Assembly (NCBI GenBank): GCA_023014485.1
Contig: JAJOZX010000995.1
Location: forward strand, 360,001-424,000
DNA from: Bathynomus jamesi
Lineage: Eukaryota > Arthropoda > Malacostraca > Isopoda > Cirolanidae
Direction of reading: 5' to 3'
Length of the DNA: 64,000 bases
Made by a program: the position numbers and the translations under genes. The notes under the pieces were generated by a model. The model was not told the DNA's origin. It saw only the letters and a program-made list of their open reading frames with translations, and ran no database searches. How positions within the stretch are numbered: the stretch's first letter is position 1; the number at the start of each line of letters is the position of its first letter. This document shows positions 41,171 through 52,091 of this stretch, one piece after another.

Positions 41171-42065
41171 TCCTTATTTCATCAAGGGTAGGGTATGTAT
41201 TTCCCGTTATTCTTTGGAAAATATCCCTAATTTGGGTAGGTAAACAATCAAATATTATGGCTTGGATAAACCATGCTGATTTCTCTAGATCTATATCATT
41301 ATTTTGTAGATGACCTAACATGCATTCAATTTCACAATAGAAATTGTACAGATCCTGATGGTTATCCTTGGCTGGTTTTATATTTTTTAATTTTATTGCT
41401 AAATCATTTACTATTTCTTTTTTATTTAGGAAATTTCTTTCTAGTAATTTGAGAGCTATTTTATATGAACTGCCAATTGCCGGTAAGGCATCAACCAGTT
41501 TTAGGGCTGGGCCCTTTAAATAATTAAGGAGATAACTGAATTTGTCAACATCAGATATATAATCTTTGTTGCCAATTAAACTATCAAATTTTTCTAGAAA
41601 AGACTGAAATTTTGTTCGATCACCCTCAAATATTGGTACTTGTAATGTTGGTAACTTGGCTTTTAGTTGTTTATTGTCATCATTAGAAATGGATACATTT
41701 CTGAAGGCCTCAATCAAACTTTGATTTGTAGCCTCTAAATTATTTGGTAGATTATCTAAAGCAGCATATAATTCATTTATGTGAGAATCTATTTCAAAAA
41801 TATTCTGTTCTTGTTCACACAAAAGTGCTGTATATCTCTCTTCACCAACATTTAACGCATCAGTTTCTGTAACAATTTCCTCATCTATAATTATTATTTC
41901 CTGTTTAATTCTATTTAAACCACCCAAAATAGTATCATAATCCCTTTTATTTGGATTTTCTTTGCTATTAAAGGTAGTTAAAAGCCTGGTAATGACTCCC
42001 TTCCTTGCTGATCTCTTCCTTTTTAATGATTTAATCGTTGCCTCAATTGCTTCACATTCAGCCAT
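40980..42065 (-). pseudogene. BEL/Pao Gag (capsid-like) region
   Basis: ATG at 42065. 361 codons: an N-terminal coiled-coil-like region (about residues 1-120), LPTLQVPIFEGDRTKFQSFLEKFDSLI, then KFSYLLNYLKGPALKLV, the DUF1759-like Gag core of BEL/Pao, and LPTQIRDIFQR. Near 41091-41145 six-residue units IDSQTK repeat three times. After this repeat the frame runs on about 30 residues and stops, while the zinc-knuckle frame takes over, so the in-frame join is lost. Confidence 0.85.
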
Positions 42066-42442
42066 ACTTTATTTATTTTATTTTTCCAAAATTAAGTCCC
42101 CAAAATCCTAAAACCCTTTCAACTCTATAAATAAGCTTTATTTTGGTTAAATAGGCTAGGCTTCTGATTACCCTTATTCTAGAATTTTACCACATTTATG
42201 ACCAAATGATAAGTTTTGAAGCATTTGAATTATTTCTTATTTTTATTTTTAGTTAGGGCTTCGTAATTTATTATTATTTATATGTAGTATTTGAAAAAGC
42301 CAAACATGGAATAAATTCTGTTCAGATGTCAAAATGTTTATAAGGCGTAATTTTATTATTTTTTTTTTATTTTATTTTATTTTATTCAAGGTTAAGGTTT
42401 TCACAGCAAATAACCCTTCCCCACACGGGCCACCATTATATA
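42066..42442 (-). other. BEL/Pao leader between 5' LTR and gag
   Basis: No coding. The candidate primer-binding site abuts the LTR, and a (TTTTA)n tract lies at 42360-42395 on the plus strand. Confidence 0.6.
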
Positions 42443-43002
42443 TGGAAAAAATAGGTCCTGCTCCAACCAGATTAGCCTAAACACAACCTAGGCTACGTTG
42501 GAGATGGAAGACCTAGGCCAAAGATGAACTAGCCTAACTATTGTCCATAAACAGGACTTCCATACTTTTGTTAAACAATTACAGCTGAAATGTCAGCTTA
42601 TTTAACCTAAATTTAATAACCGAAGGGAAATTTATGAACTTCTTACCTTGAAACTGTTATAAATTTTATCTCTTGACACCACTAAAACATTTTTATTCCG
42701 GCTTTTTCCGTCGCTGTGTATGCTTAATCAGCTTATGCTTATTCAGCTTCTCGCCCTGTTATTCTGCTTATCCCGATCTTTTTCTTCTTCTTCTTAAAAC
42801 CGTGTTGCTATTTCTAGCCATGGGATCTTTTTTCTTTTCATCCCATATTTGTTTTTTCGTTGGTGTTTTTTAATTTTTCTCAGCAAGAGTTCATGTTCTC
42901 CTTCTGAGTTATTTTTTATTATTATTATTTATTTTAATGTCAATATGGCTTATCCAAGATTAGGTGGGTCTTCCATTTCGGTACTCCCAAATTTTCCATA
43001 CA
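42443..43002 (-). repeat. BEL/Pao 5' LTR (560 bp)
   Basis: Pairs with the LTR at 35760-36319. Same length, same terminal bases. ORFs within it are chance. Confidence 0.9.
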
Positions 43003-44341
43003 AGCCTTCTTCCAAGTTTTTTCTCTAAATGCGTCATAACACCGCCCTGCATCCAGTGTTCACCGCAGTTGAGTCTCCACAACGGCCTGCAGTGAACTGT
43101 CAAGTCTTCTTTGAAGCCAACATATTATTTGATCAGCAAGTGCCTCTGCATATTTCTTGCCTTCTACTTCTGCTTCAGGAACAAAGTGAAACAAATAGCA
43201 GCCACCAGGTTCGGAAACACACAGAGTAGTGTTCTTCTTTGATGAGACCGGAAACTTTCTGTCCATTCCTCTACCTATAGGAAAACTTTTGTGTCATTCT
43301 CTTCTTCCATCAAACAAAAGGCAAGGAGAGACCTTCCTCCTTCAAATCTTTTTCATGCTGATCAGATATTTTCTTCATTATTTTTTCTTGTGCTCTTCTT
43401 ATCTTATTATGATCTATCACTAAGGATGTATCCTCTCAGCTGATGAAGCCTGCATCTATCCAAGCGGCAGTGGCAATCTCTGCAGTCTCTCGTAGCCCCG
43501 TATGGTGGCGAATACTGGCAAGGGCAATGTTTGAGATGTCTTTAGTGTTGTATTTCATTCTCTTCGGCGAAGGTTCAGATGGCATTTTGGAGCTATCATC
43601 TGATGTTGCTTCTTTCTGTTCATCTTAAAAGCTTTCAAAGAAGTGAGAAACCTCTTGATAGAGCTCTTCATCTCTTTGGGTGGCTTCTTCACTCTTCTTT
43701 TTCTTCCTTTCTTCCCTCTCTCGGATTTTCTCTTTTTTCTTAGCAATAACAATCTGTTTTTTGGTTTCTGAATAATCTGCCGAACCAATCTGCATACTTC
43801 CTTGGCCTCCTGCCTTTGTTCTCTGCGCCTTTATGAAAGCCATCTCCAAAACAGGGATCTTCTTCTCACGAGGACAGCGACAATCAATGTGAGGGTGAGG
43901 TTCTCTTCTGCATGAGGGAGAACAATTGGCTTGAGAACACAACTCTATGGGACACTGGCAGTTAAAAATGTCAAGAAGAGTACCAAGTGTGTGCAGAAAT
44001 TTATTTTTCTTTGCTAGTTTTCCTTTACCAAGTGATGTCTCAACTGCTTTGTACCACAGCTTTGTTAATTTTAGCTCAATAGTTCTATAGTGATTGAGTA
44101 CAGGTGGTTTGAATAACACATTAGCTTTTTTCCACTGATGCAGAAGAGAGGAAATCATGTCCCTTATGAGCTCTTTCTCTGTGTAGTTCCTTCTATCCTT
44201 TGTATTTTGTTCACGAAGGAGTAACCCTAGTCTCAGCATGTCTCGCACTGTTGGTAGTTCTGATACGGGAAGCTCCTTGCCTGTACCGACTAACAGGCTC
44301 AAGTGGCATGACGACTGACCTCTTGTCTTCAATTTTGGCAT
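43003..44341 (-). pseudogene. TE-A copy 2 transposase, N-terminal segment
   Basis: ATG at 44341 (MPKLKTRG...), continuous to 43625 with a Cys-rich block CQCPIELCSQANCSPSCRRE and a Lys/Glu-rich segment. Then, over shifted frames, come RHHTGLRETAEIATAAWIDAG, EPGGCYLFHFVPEA (43230-43190) and a GGDST-type block near 43055-43070. It ends at the BEL LTR in an LGRRL block. It parallels copy 1 from 885 to about 2330. A consensus splice acceptor (ctttcttttcag, minus strand) lies just before it at about 44353. A donor (GTAAGTAT) near 44524 suggests a 172-bp leader intron. Confidence 0.7.
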
Positions 44342-44374
44342 CTTAGGAATATCTGAAAAGAAAGAAAAAAACAT

Positions 44375-44907
44375 TTAAGTATTTTATATCAATTACGATG
44401 TTTCAAAGTTTAGTCATTCGATGTTCTAAAATTCAATAAAAAAATATTTCATGGGATTACAACATAATTAGACAGAAGAATATGATAATAATAAATAATT
44501 GTAATAATCAATAATCCATACTTACAGTTAAACTGTAGTATTCGTCTAGTAGAATAACTATGAAGTAGGTACAAGAGCAATAACAGCAAACCACCGCCTA
44601 TGACATCTAAGAGGCAACTGAGGACTGAGAGTGAGGGACAGTTCTATTCATGTTGTGACTTGTACATTGTACAACAACTATATGACCTTGAAAACACTCC
44701 ATATGCGATCAGTGGGATAATTCTGTGACAGATGAATAGTTAATCAATTTATGTCCTATTATTTAGTAAAAGAGTCAATTTCTGAAACTTTAAGGTAAAA
44801 TTGATGTAGGTAAGGTTTATTTTATTTCATTTTGGTTGGCCAATTTCAAGTTTTGACATGAAAAGACACTATATTTTCACTACCAAAATTGATTTGAAAA
44901 AAGTTGA
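44375..44907 (-). other. TE-A copy 2 5' region
   Basis: Between the inverted end and the transposase start. Holds the predicted leader intron (about 44353-44524). No ORF. Confidence 0.5.
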
Positions 44908-45084
44908 CAAAATTGACACACCCTAATGGGCAGGTCATGTCTCTCATGACAAGGAGAAAGAGCATAGTGTAACGGTGGTAGCATAGTGGAGGAGGAAGAG
45001 GGCGAGGCAGACTCAGCCAGATGCAGGGATAAGTGAGGCTTAATTTACTTGAACAGTTAGGCATTTGGTTTCAGAGCTTTTAAA

Positions 45085-45285
45085 CATAGTACTAAAGCAC
45101 TATATGAAAAAAACTATTATTAATTCCATGCCTACTCGAGACTTAACTTACGACTCGCCAAAATGACTTGAGATTTGACTTCAGACTCGCTAAAAAACAG
45201 ACTTGAAACTTGACTTGAGACTCGCTCTCAGTGACTCGTGACTTACTTGAGACTCGACAGAAATGACTTGTAGACAAGTCTGCTT
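45085..45285. repeat. Degenerate short tandem (gacttgagactcg theme)
   Basis: Irregular repetition of acttgagactcg / gacttgacttgag phrases over about 190 bp. No gene. Confidence 0.6.
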
Positions 45286-46187
45286 AGATGTAAAAGTCCT
45301 TTGTATGGCTTCAATGTTTGCAATGTCTCGTTTCCTGAATGGGCTTGTGAGTACTGAGTAATACTTAATTATTGATAGGACTAGATTCTTCCATAATTTT
45401 AGCATGATATTTGAGTTTCTGCTGTTGTTATTGTTGTTTGACGTTATAATAGGTTAAGTTAGAGTTGTGGGAAGGATGTTAGAAAGTGGGGAAAAGGGAA
45501 ATATAGGTGAAGAGTTAATAGGGCCTCGGGCTCACGAAGGATGCAAAGGTTTTTGTTTTTTTAATTTGATTATTTTATTTCTTATTTTTATGGGTAAGGT
45601 GAGGTGATAGGTGATTCACCTCCCTTGGGCGTTCAAGCTTTTGTGAGGTGTTTGTTTGCTTTTGCCTCTCCAAAAAATTCCTCTTTCCTTTTGACTGCGT
45701 TTTCGGAACATATTGTTCTAAAATTTCCAGTCTTTTCTCCCAAAGTTGGGGTTGTTCGGTTGTTTAATCCTCTGAAACTGTTTCCCACTCTATCTGGGCT
45801 ATGTGGGATCTGCTTTCTTCCCAATTTATAGTCCTCGAGTTTAAGTTAAAAATCTCAAATTTGCTTCTTTCTTCAGTATGAGTATTTTCTTTTAAGGCTG
45901 TCACCATATTAGTTGATATTTTGATTATGTTGTGGTTTGAGATAATAGTGTGGGTTATTTTTATAGCATCAATCAAATTGGTGTTGTTCATGACTACCAG
46001 ATCCAGGCAGTTACTTTTTCTGGTGTTATTTGTTATCTCTTGTGGTAACATAAATTCGTTTGTCAGAGCCATCATCTTTGCTTGTTCCTCGTCTTCTCTC
46101 GTGTGCCCCTTGTCCTGGTGTATATATATATATTTCTCCCCACCTTTTTGTATTTTAGAAATGGGAAATTAAAATCTCCGCATAGTA

Positions 46188-47586
46188 CTGGGTGATCCAG
46201 ATAAATGGGACCCATAAAAAAAAGCCAAATATTCTTAATATTTAATTCCTTTCATAAAAACTATATATCATTCGAAAGAGTAGAGTTATAAGTTTATTAT
46301 GAAATATTTATTTTTTAAAAATGACTCCTTTCAAATGTGCTCCATTAGTTGCCAAGCATTCCAGTGTTCTCGCTTGTAAGTTCTGCATCACTTTTGCAAG
46401 AGTGTGTGGTGGTATGGCCTGTATCTCATTTGTGATGGCGGCCTTCAATTCTTGCAAGGTCGTTGGGTTATTTCTGTAGACCCTACTCTTTAAATATCCC
46501 CAGAGATAATAATCTAAGGGAGAAAAATCCGGAGATCTTGCGGGCCATTCAACGTCTCCAAATCTTGAGATTAACTCGCCTGGAAACGTTTGACGCAAAA
46601 CTGCCATGCAGTTCCTCGTGGTATGGCAGGTAGCTCCGTCTTGTTGGAACCAGTGGTTTTCTAGACAAAGATCTCTTAATTTAGGAATAAGGAAACCGGG
46701 CAACATTTTTTCGTAGCGATCACCATTTACAGTGACCGTGTTTCCGGTGGAATCCTCGAAAAAGTACGGCCCTATGATCTGAGATGCAGTAAGACCACAC
46801 CAAACAGTTACACGCTGACTATGCAACGGGACTTCGGTAATATTCAATGGATTTTCTGTTGCCCAGAAACGACAATTTTGTTTGTTTACAGTTCCATTCA
46901 AGTGAAATGGGCTTCGTCTGACATAATCAAAGTTGCTAGAAAATTGGTGGTGTCATTTACCTTCTGTTGGATCCATTGACAGAATTGTCGTCTTCGTGCG
47001 AAATCTCCATCGTTTAGTTGTTGCACTGTTTGAATTTTATATGGAAAGAGCATTAAATTTTGCTTGAATATACGGTGTGTTGTTCCATATCCAACTCCTA
47101 ACAGCTGAGAAGCACGTCTGATGCTTATGTTAGGATTATCCTGTACAATTTCATGAGTTCTGTTAATGATCTCGTCTATCCTTGCTGTGCGCACTCTTCC
47201 AGTTGGTTTTCTTTTTCCAATGCTGCCAGTTAGGGAAATATTTCTGACACACCGACGGATTACTTTCTTAGAAGGTGATTTTGACATCTGAAAATTTGTC
47301 TTGAAAGATCTTTGAGCTGAAACTACGCTTCTTCCATGCTCATAATATTGCTCAGTTATGAAACGCAGCTGTTCCACAGTCCATGCAGTCATCTTGAAGG
47401 GTTAGATTTAACTAACACTTTTATTTTGTTTTGTATCTTATCTTGTCTTGTATTGTCAAAACCTATACAATCCTGTACAAACTTGTAACTATCCTCTTTC
47501 GAATGATGCGTATGATTTTATAAAAGGACTTATACTTTAAGAGATACAGGGGTTTCTTTTGGGTCCCATTTCTCTGGATCACCCTT
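46188..47586 (-). mobile_element. Tc1/mariner-like transposon, 1.4 kb, near-complete
   Basis: Inverted ends gggtgatccagataaatggg (from 46190) and its near-complement ending 47584 (ccatttctctggatcaccc). TA at each side (46186-46187 and 47587-47588). One transposase gene fills it, with a single frame break. It is inserted in a LINE endonuclease fragment. Confidence 0.85.
46308..47392 (-). pseudogene. Tc1/mariner-superfamily transposase, one frameshift
   Basis: ATG at 47392. N-terminal helix-turn-helix (TVEQLRFITEQYYEHGRSVV), a second HTH (SIRRASQLLGVGYGTTHRIF), then MSDEAHF (first catalytic Asp, about 46915). The frame is lost just after EAHF by what looks like a 1-nt deletion near 46900. It resumes as MNGTVNKQN, with HWFQQDGATCHTTRN (second Asp) and RSPDFSPLDYYLWGYLK (third acidic residue) to 46308. 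All three catalytic residues are visible. The length (about 360 aa) fits Tc1/mariner-type transposases. This family is common in arthropods. Confidence 0.85.
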
Positions 47587-47995
47587 TATTATACTGGGGG
47601 GATGGAGAGTTTAAGGACTTTATTAGGTTTCTGATAGCAGCAATGGTGTCCGAGAATTTTGCAGTTGGAGTATTCAGAGGTCTGTAGATGATTATAAGTA
47701 CCACGTTTAGTTTTCTATTTTTACTGCTAAAAGTTCCACGAAGCTGTTGGATTTACTTTTTATTGTCTCTGTCATATGACTCTCACGTACATATATAGCA
47801 CAGTCACCTTTACATCCTGCTGTTCCATTAGCTCGTAGTAAGTTGTAACTATCCATCGATATGTTAGTATTCACAGTTTTCAGTCCCTTCGCAATCTTTA
47901 ATATGTGTTTCTGTGAGGCATGCGATGTCAACCCTTGTTTCTTCCATAAATCTTTTCAGGTATGAAACTTTGTTTTGTGAGTGGTTCGGTTTTAA

Positions 47996-48340
47996 CCCTT
48001 AAATACTAGCTCGGACAATATTTATGTTCTCAGTTTTCCGCATGTATACAATAAAGAGTAGCACCAGCAATTTATACACTTATTTCCTACAACCAAACGT
48101 TTCGAATCGTAAATGATTCAACTTCAGTGACCATACATCTAAAACGGTTAAAATAAGACTGGCTGTCGATCCATAAAATTACAAATAAAATCACACTTTC
48201 ATTTGTGTATCTAATTCTCTCCTGACTTATTTAATAAATATGATATACTAATTCCATTTTTATAATTATATTTAAATGCATCTCGATTATAATTGTTTAA
48301 AACTAAAAAGAATGATTTAAATATGTAACAAAATAAATTT
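47996..48340. other. No recognisable gene
   Basis: AT-rich spacer between the LINE fragment and the CR1 3' end. Nothing supported. Confidence 0.5.
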
Positions 48341-48862
48341 GTTATAATGTTATAATGTTTCAGACCAACAAAGACCCTAGGATCCACTCATGGCTGGTCT
48401 ACCTAACTGTGTTCGCAATCGTGTATTGTGCATGTCCTCCGTGGTGGCGGAGGGGACCTACAATTTTACGTGGGTTCCGAACCACAAAAACATAAGAAAT
48501 TTATGTAAAAGCCGCCGGTAAATTGGCAACGACCAATTTTTACGAAACTAAATAATTATCAATTTAAAACTAATTAATTACACTGGGCAACACGTATTTT
48601 ATTGAATGATATCTGACACTTGATTCTAGGTAATTTGGGTGCGCTGAATACGAATTTCAACTCGGTTTGGCTCTATCAGGTCCTGATTCTTGTCGACAGC
48701 CTATGTGCCATTTTCCAGATTTTTCAAATTAGGACTAAAAAATTAAGTCGTGTGTTAATTTTTTTTTCAAGTTTCATGAATACAAGCAGTTCAAACTACA
48801 GTAAAATTACATTATAACGATAGAAATGACTTAAAATAAAAAAACAAACAGATATGAAGCTT

Positions 48863-50811
48863 TCACTGTGGCAAAAATTTTCTTTTGTAAGACTTTCTAG
48901 CGTATTTGCTTGTTGATGGCAGGTCTCTTTTCAAGCACCAGCAGTAATCAGCCATCATGTGGGAATCCCAGCGGCCTTGGTACCGTTCCTCCATAATTTT
49001 GATATCTTGGTGGAATCTCTCCCCTTGTTCGTCACTTACATCACCTAAATTACTTGGAAATTGGTCAAGATGGCTATTCAAAAAATGCATTTTTATGCTC
49101 ATATTGCAACCTAACTCTTTGTAGTCCCTTAAAAGTTTTTTTACGATTTCTTCGTAGTTATCTGCCCTATAATTGCCTAAAAAGTTTTCTATCAAGTCCA
49201 CGAATGAGAACCAGCCATTTTTTCGCGTTCATTCATGACATTAGGAAAATTGCTGTCTTTAATCATTGTTCTTATTTGTGGACCGTCGAAAATTCCCGCC
49301 TTGATTTTTTCATAACTTAAACTTGGAAATTTTGAAGTTATGTATTTGAAACACTCGCCGTTCGTATCTAAAGCTTTTACATATTGTTTAATGAGGCCTA
49401 GTTTTTATGCAGAGGAGGAAATATGATTTTATCTCTGCTCACTAAAGGTGGATTAATTACGTTTTTTTCTCCGACAGTAAGTGATGTTCGTGCTGGCCAG
49501 ATTTGTTTGAAATAATGTTCTTCCTTGGCTCTGCTGTCCCATAAGCAAAGGAAGCAGGGATATTTAGTATACCCTCCTTGTTGTCCTAGCAGAAAATTAA
49601 CCATTTTTAAGTCAACACATATGATCCACTCGTGCTCCCTATATTTGATATGATTTAAAACCTTTTCTATATGTTCATACTTTTCTTTTAATTTTGTTGA
49701 GTGCCCAATCGGTATCGAGCCGTATAGATTGCCATTATGCAACAACACACACTTAAGACTTCTTTTCGAACTGTCTAAAAACAAGCGCCAATCATTTGCA
49801 TCGTAAGACTCAACCCCCATCTTCTTTAACAAACCAACTATGTCGCAGCAATATACTAAACTATCCTCTGTTCTAAAATATTTAACAAGTTCTTCTCTTT
49901 TTCTGTAAAATGAAATGTATGTGTTTGAAGTAAGCAAGTTTTTCTCTTTAAGTCTTGAAGCTAAAATTTCCGCAGCCTTTTTTGGCAAATTTAGATCCCT
50001 TACAAGATCATTCAACTCGGCCTGGTTAATCTTTTGCGGATCGTTTTGACTTTCAAATACGCTGGGGTCAAAATCGGTGTCTGACTTCTCAAAGTGCATT
50101 ACAATATTTTCAGGAACATCTTCAACTAATTCTTGAGTTGGCAGACCCTTAAATTTTGGAATGGGGATCTCATTTGAATGTAGCACAGGTCGTATCGCGG
50201 TGTCGAAATTTGGGTACTCGATACAATGTTTATTTTTCTTAGTGAAGCCCGAAGTCTTGACAAAGCAAAGGTAGCAATCGGTCTCGTGGTTAGTAGGCTC
50301 TCGCCACACCTGATATGGAAAAAAAATTGTAAAGCGTTAACAAAAGCGACGAGAGACTTGTTTTTATGAATTTTATCAAAAGTTATCACCCAAACATTTA
50401 ACATTTCTATGTGTTTCAACCTTATGCAATATTTGAGATTCTTATAAACATTTTCTGTAAATTTTTGTTTATGTACCTAAGTTACAATTACATTTAGGTA
50501 AGTTACAGTATACTAGTGATTAAATTACGTAGATTTATGAAATCATAAACTTACCATCGGAACTCCAAAAGGTATTTTTGAATCCGAACCCTTCGTCCAA
50601 TGTCGCAGTCTTTCAATGCATATAGTGCAGGCTTTATGTGGAGCCCACGATTTATCTTGGTCCCCCAGTTTTATGCCAAAATAAGCTAAGTAAGCTCTTT
50701 TTACGAAGTCAGTTATTTTGCTCGTTGATGTGGAAGTGTAAAATTTCCACATATATAACAGAAGGAATCAGGGTTGTTTTTGCATTTGAACTTTCTAGTG
50801 CTTGATGACAT
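48863..50811 (-). pseudogene. Transposase-like protein of the CACTG element (spliced, two frameshifts)
   Basis: ATG at 50809-50811 (MSSSTRKFK...), CYICGNF zinc-finger-like start, a frameshift near 50730, then ITDFVKRAYLAYFGIKLGD and CTICIERLRHW. Exon 1 ends at 50555, and a GT-AG intron (50310-50554) follows. Exon 2 begins VWREPTNHETDCYLC, then AIRPVLH, WRLFLDSSKRSLKCVLLHNG, SIPIGHS, WIICVDLKMVNFLLGQQGG and YPCFLCLWDSRA. The frame breaks at PPLH (about 49400), continuing as VKALDTNGECFKYI and, in the 49201-48863 frame, HLDQFPSNLGDVSDEQGERFHQD. The Cys pairs and acidic clusters suggest an RNase H-type transposase. This is inferred from its being the element's only gene. Confidence 0.7.
50310..50554 (-). 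other. Intron of the CACTG-element transposase
   Basis: Donor ATG|GTAAGT at 50555/50554 and acceptor preceded by a pyrimidine tract, TTTTTTTTCCATATCAG|GTG, at 50310/50309. Removing 245 nt joins two open frames in phase (…PFGVPM/VWREP…). Unspliced, the reading runs into stops. Confidence 0.8.
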
Positions 50812-51089
50812 ATTGCTTGATTGTTCTGCCAATTTGTAAAGGTATTTAAAGCCCTTAATTCATATAAATTTAAGAAAATCTGAAATATAAACACAAAAAT
50901 TAGTTTAAATAGGTACTTATGAAATAGGTACTTACAATCTATGAAATTAAACTAGAAACACGGATGAGTAGGTACAATATAAATTACGTCTAATTAAATC
51001 AACTATATTAAATCACGATGACAAAATTACTCACTAAATCATATGCCAATTCAAAATTATGTTAATGCCCAAACTTAATTAACTAACTC

Positions 51090-51145
51090 GACTGACTGAC
51101 TGACTGACTGACTGACTGACTGACTGACTGACTGACTGACTGACT
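51090..51145. repeat. (GACT)n tetranucleotide array
   Basis: Fourteen perfect gact units inside the CACTG element, 5' of its gene. Confidence 0.95.
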
Positions 51146-52091
51146 CTGGAAACGAGTCGCTTTTATATATTTTAGTTGTCCCTCTAGAATACTCTACAGA
51201 GAACAGGAACGCTCGAGAAAATTTTAGAATTCTATGATATTTTTAGCTTAATTTACTAATATTAAAATGGGTTAAAAATGACAAAATTAAAAATATTTTT
51301 AGGGTGTTACATATAAAAATATACATAATACAACAATACCATAACAATAGGTACAAATACCTAGATAAAAACCTAGTTGCATAATGTGTAACTGCAAAAA
51401 GACAGCGAGTATTGAGAAAAAAACCTTTTTATGAATACGACGAAAGAGGAGGGGTGTTGAGCAAAATCAGGACCTGATAGAGCAAAACAGAGTAAAGATT
51501 CGTGCTCAGCGCACCCAAATTACCTAGAAGTAACTGTCAAATCTAATTCAATAGACAAAAATTTGAAATTTGTTCCCCAGTGTTATCGATTTAAAACTAA
51601 AGATAGAATCTCTGGATCCAGAGGATCAAGTCATAATAGACTACTATCCACAAATGTTACACTCTATATCTATTTATAACGGACATGCAAATATATCAGA
51701 TCCAAAGAATCCAGTCAATTTCATTACGGTATCCATCAAGTCACGGTCCATATCGATTGCGGACCAAGTCAAAATTTACAACCATATACATTACAATATA
51801 TACACTAACGAGGAAAAGTGTAGGTGTGGCTGTAAAGACTGTACAGTAATGTAGAAATGTGTGTGCACCCATTATGGGTCTCCCATTTAAAGGTGTTTGT
51901 GGGGCAAGTGAAGATCATGAGTTTTTCAATACCTCACAGTACTATGGGGGCACCGCTCGGCAGAGGAATCTCTTTAAATGGGGTGTGTAAGGACAGAGAG
52001 TATCCCTAACCCAAGACGCTGCCTCCCTATATCCCACAACACTTGTGTTGAGCTGTGGGATCTATCCCCAGAAAGCCTTAATTTTACTACC

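Larger units (their letters stand above)
35760..43002 (-). mobile_element. BEL/Pao LTR retrotransposon nested in TE-A copy 2
   Basis: 7.24 kb, two 560-bp LTRs, minus-strand gag, protease, RT, RNase H and integrase in BEL/Pao order with a DUF5641-like integrase tail. Just inside the 5' LTR (plus strand 42421-42442) lies tggtggcccgtgtgggga on the minus strand, a candidate tRNA primer-binding site beginning TGG. No env was seen. The flanks are interrupted TE-A coding sequence. I could not define a clean 4-5 bp duplication. Confidence 0.9.
30477..44927 (-). mobile_element. DNA transposon TE-A copy 2, interrupted by two nested retroelements
   Basis: The left end attagagtgtgtcaattttg (30477-30496) is the complement, with one mismatch, of 44908-44927. 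Pieces belonging to it are 30477-31720, 35717-35759 and 43003-44927, about 3.2 kb in total. The transposase reads continuously across the gaps, so the LINE at 31721-35705 and the BEL element at 35760-43002 are insertions. The terminal sequence differs from that of TE-A copy 1, so these are different subfamilies. No clear target duplication was seen. Confidence 0.8.
45286..47995 (-). mobile_element. CR1/L2-like LINE fragment, internally deleted and split by a Tc1/mariner-like element
   Basis: 45286-45405 matches the C-terminal end of the LINE at 27.4 kb (for example gatgtaaaagtcctttgtat). 45764-46187 and 47587-47990 are endonuclease pieces: LDLVVMNN, ISNHNIIKIS and, across the insertion, CKGDCAIYVRES. 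The whole RT region is missing. The endonuclease sequence resumes on the far side of the 46188-47586 insertion. Confidence 0.65.
48581..51582 (-). mobile_element. 3.0-kb transposon with CACTG ends inserted in CR1 3' UTR
   Basis: Starts cactgggcaacacg (48581) and ends with the near-complement (gttccccagtg to 51582). Inverted similarity continues about 110 bp inward (taggtaatttgggtgcgctga, atcaggtcctgatt). TTA is duplicated (48578-48580 and 51583-51585). CACTG termini with a 3-bp duplication fit the CACTA/CMC group. The coded protein has not been matched to a named family here. A (GACT)n array lies inside. Confidence 0.85.

Noticed and set aside
42673..42873. ORF in the right LTR
   Set aside because: It lies in non-coding LTR sequence, is antisense to nothing coding and is Phe/Ser-rich by composition.
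44938..45060. LINE tail with WxGHV-like pattern
   Set aside because: Weak match with a stop and no flanking support.
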